This document shows, piece by piece, positions 6,663-7,355 of a stretch of 7,355 nt of DNA. The notes beneath the pieces are model-generated. The model did not search any database, was not told where the DNA came from, and saw only the letters and a list, made by a program, of their open reading frames with translations. Both the position numbers and the translations under genes were made by a program. How positions within the stretch are numbered: the first letter of the stretch is position 1; each line of letters opens with the position of its first letter. Source of the stretch: Acidobacteriota bacterium (GTDB lineage Bacteria > Acidobacteriota > Terriglobia > Bryobacterales > Bryobacteraceae); contig JAFDVT010000341.1 in the NCBI GenBank assembly GCA_018268875.1, positions 1 through 7,355 on the forward strand. The letters are read 5' to 3'.

Positions 6663-7078
6663 TTTTCCGTTCGGGTGTCGAGCAGTATGTACGTGGCAAT
6701 AGCGACCGCCGCAAGATTTCGCTTGGCGTCGCGGATTTCGACTTGGCCGATGGATAGCGTATTGCCGGTCCTGAGCAGGCGGGCACGCGCGTAGACAACG
6801 CCTGTAGGAGGAATCGGACGGAAATAGTTGATCTTTAACTCAACTGTCGCCACCGGACGTCCTTTGTAGTGACGTACGGTGGCGATTCCTACTGCTGAAT
6901 CGGCCAGGCTGGCTGTCACTCCGCCGTGCACCACGCCCGACGCGTTCAGCAATTCCGGGCGCATCTCGCACGAAATTGTCACGCCATCCTTGTGTTGGCG
7001 GTGAATCCGAATGCCCAGCAAACGATTGAAGGGCATCGATGGAAGTTCATGAGTGGCGGCAGCGGCAGCGACGGGCAC
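6659..7078 (-). CDS. PaaI-type hotdog-fold acyl-CoA thioesterase
   Basis: A 139-residue single hotdog-domain protein of the PaaI/YdiI group, which hydrolyses acyl- or aryl-CoA thioesters in the cytoplasm, usually as a tetramer. The signature ELLNASGVVHGGVTASLAD is at 42-60, with HGG at 51-53 on the central helix and D60 in the usual position of the catalytic acid. The later strands VATVELKINYFRPIP and ARARLLRTGNTLSIGQVEI also fit the family. The CoA substrate cannot be named. The start is unsettled: GTG 7078 lies 10 bases after the BON-gene stop and suits re-initiation; TTG 7102 would add eight residues and overlap the BON gene by 14 bp; ATG 7036 would begin just before the conserved PFNRLLGI and give 125 residues. 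None has a properly spaced ribosome site. Its stop overlaps the lhgO start, so the two are very likely co-translated. Confidence 0.9.
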   Translation of the reverse strand: MPVAAAAATHELPSMPFNRLLGIRIHRQHKDGVTISCEMRPELLNASGVVHGGVTASLADSAVGIATVRHYKGRPVATVELKINYFRPIPPTGVVYARARLLRTGNTLSIGQVEIRDAKRNLAAVAIATYILLDTRTEK

Positions 7079-7088
7079 TCTCCGATTG

Positions 7089-7355
7089 TTACTTATCCAC
7101 AACCAGATTGTTCTTCACCGAGAACACACCCGAGACGCCGTTGGCCGCGATGTTGGCGACGTTCTTGTCCGCTTCGCTGCCAACCGCTCCTTCGAGCGTC
7201 ACGTTGCCGTTCTTGACGATGATGTGGATCGGCGGCACGGCGCGGATCGAATACCGCTGCAATTGCGGCTTCGAATAAATGGCGCGGTACAACGCCATGC
7301 GCAACCGGTCGTCATTCGGAGACACCGGCAGAACCTCGATCTCATTCTGCACGGA
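7089..7355 (-). CDS. BON-domain protein, C-terminal 88 residues (N-terminus beyond right edge)
   Basis: BON (bacterial OsmY and nodulation) domains are small alpha/beta modules in periplasmic or envelope proteins, thought to bind phospholipid. The visible part begins with what looks like the end of one BON domain (VQNEIEVLP) followed by a second complete one: a helix (RLRMALYRAIYS), then AVPPIHIIVKNGNVTLEGAV, then the second helix (EADKNVANIAANGV) and the closing strand GVFSVKNNLVV. The pattern NGNVTLEG...GV.SV.N.L is the BON hallmark. The frame is open to the window edge; GTG at 7352 is in frame but sits inside the first BON remnant, so it is unlikely to be the true start. The acidobacterial proteins I recall have two BON domains and a signal peptide in about 170-200 residues, so about half should lie outside. 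The thioesterase gene follows within about 10 bases of its TAA, on the same strand. Confidence 0.87.
   Translation of the reverse strand, partial: SVQNEIEVLPVSPNDDRLRMALYRAIYSKPQLQRYSIRAVPPIHIIVKNGNVTLEGAVGSEADKNVANIAANGVSGVFSVKNNLVVDK

Noticed and set aside
1..7355. CRISPR array, insertion sequence, prophage, tRNA or rRNA gene
   Set aside because: No regularly spaced repeats, transposase or integrase frames, terminal inverted repeats or tRNA-like cloverleaf were seen, and the window is filled by ordinary genes.

Overview
The window comes from a GC-rich Gram-negative bacterium, most likely an acidobacterium of the Solibacter/Bryobacter type. The main reason is the large TonB-dependent receptor of the Oar-like kind, with an N-terminal carboxypeptidase-regulatory-like domain; these are strongly expanded in Acidobacteria. 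The BON-domain protein, the cyclophilin lipoprotein subfamily and the secreted LamG protein fit the same lineage. This assignment rests on remembered family resemblance, not on a database search.

The window is almost entirely coding; no gap between genes exceeds about 50 bp. From left to right: (1) positions 1-516, minus strand, the N-terminal third of ethanolamine ammonia-lyase large subunit (eutB), starting at TTG and running off the left edge; (2) 563-3517, plus strand, an outer-membrane TonB-dependent receptor, divergent from eutB; (3) 3526-4371 and 4368-4757, minus strand, a secreted LamG-domain protein preceded by a small unrecognised lipoprotein-like protein, joined by an ATGA stop/start overlap; (4) 4796-5467, plus strand, a cyclophilin-type peptidyl-prolyl isomerase lipoprotein; (5) 5472-7355, minus strand, a three-gene run: a BON-domain protein (5' end cut by the right edge), a PaaI-type hotdog thioesterase, and L-2-hydroxyglutarate oxidase (lhgO). 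The last two are again joined by an ATGA overlap.

The genes do not form one pathway. Envelope functions (receptor, LamG protein, small lipoprotein, isomerase, possibly the BON protein) alternate with metabolic ones (eutB, lhgO, thioesterase). The two overlapping pairs are the best candidates for shared function. Convergent gene pairs end 8 bp and 4 bp apart with no recognisable terminator. I saw no RNA gene, CRISPR array, insertion sequence, prophage gene or riboswitch. I found no clearly new multi-gene system; the most useful observations are the eutB start that lacks an ATG, the lipoprotein/LamG pair of unknown role, and the thioesterase-lhgO coupling.
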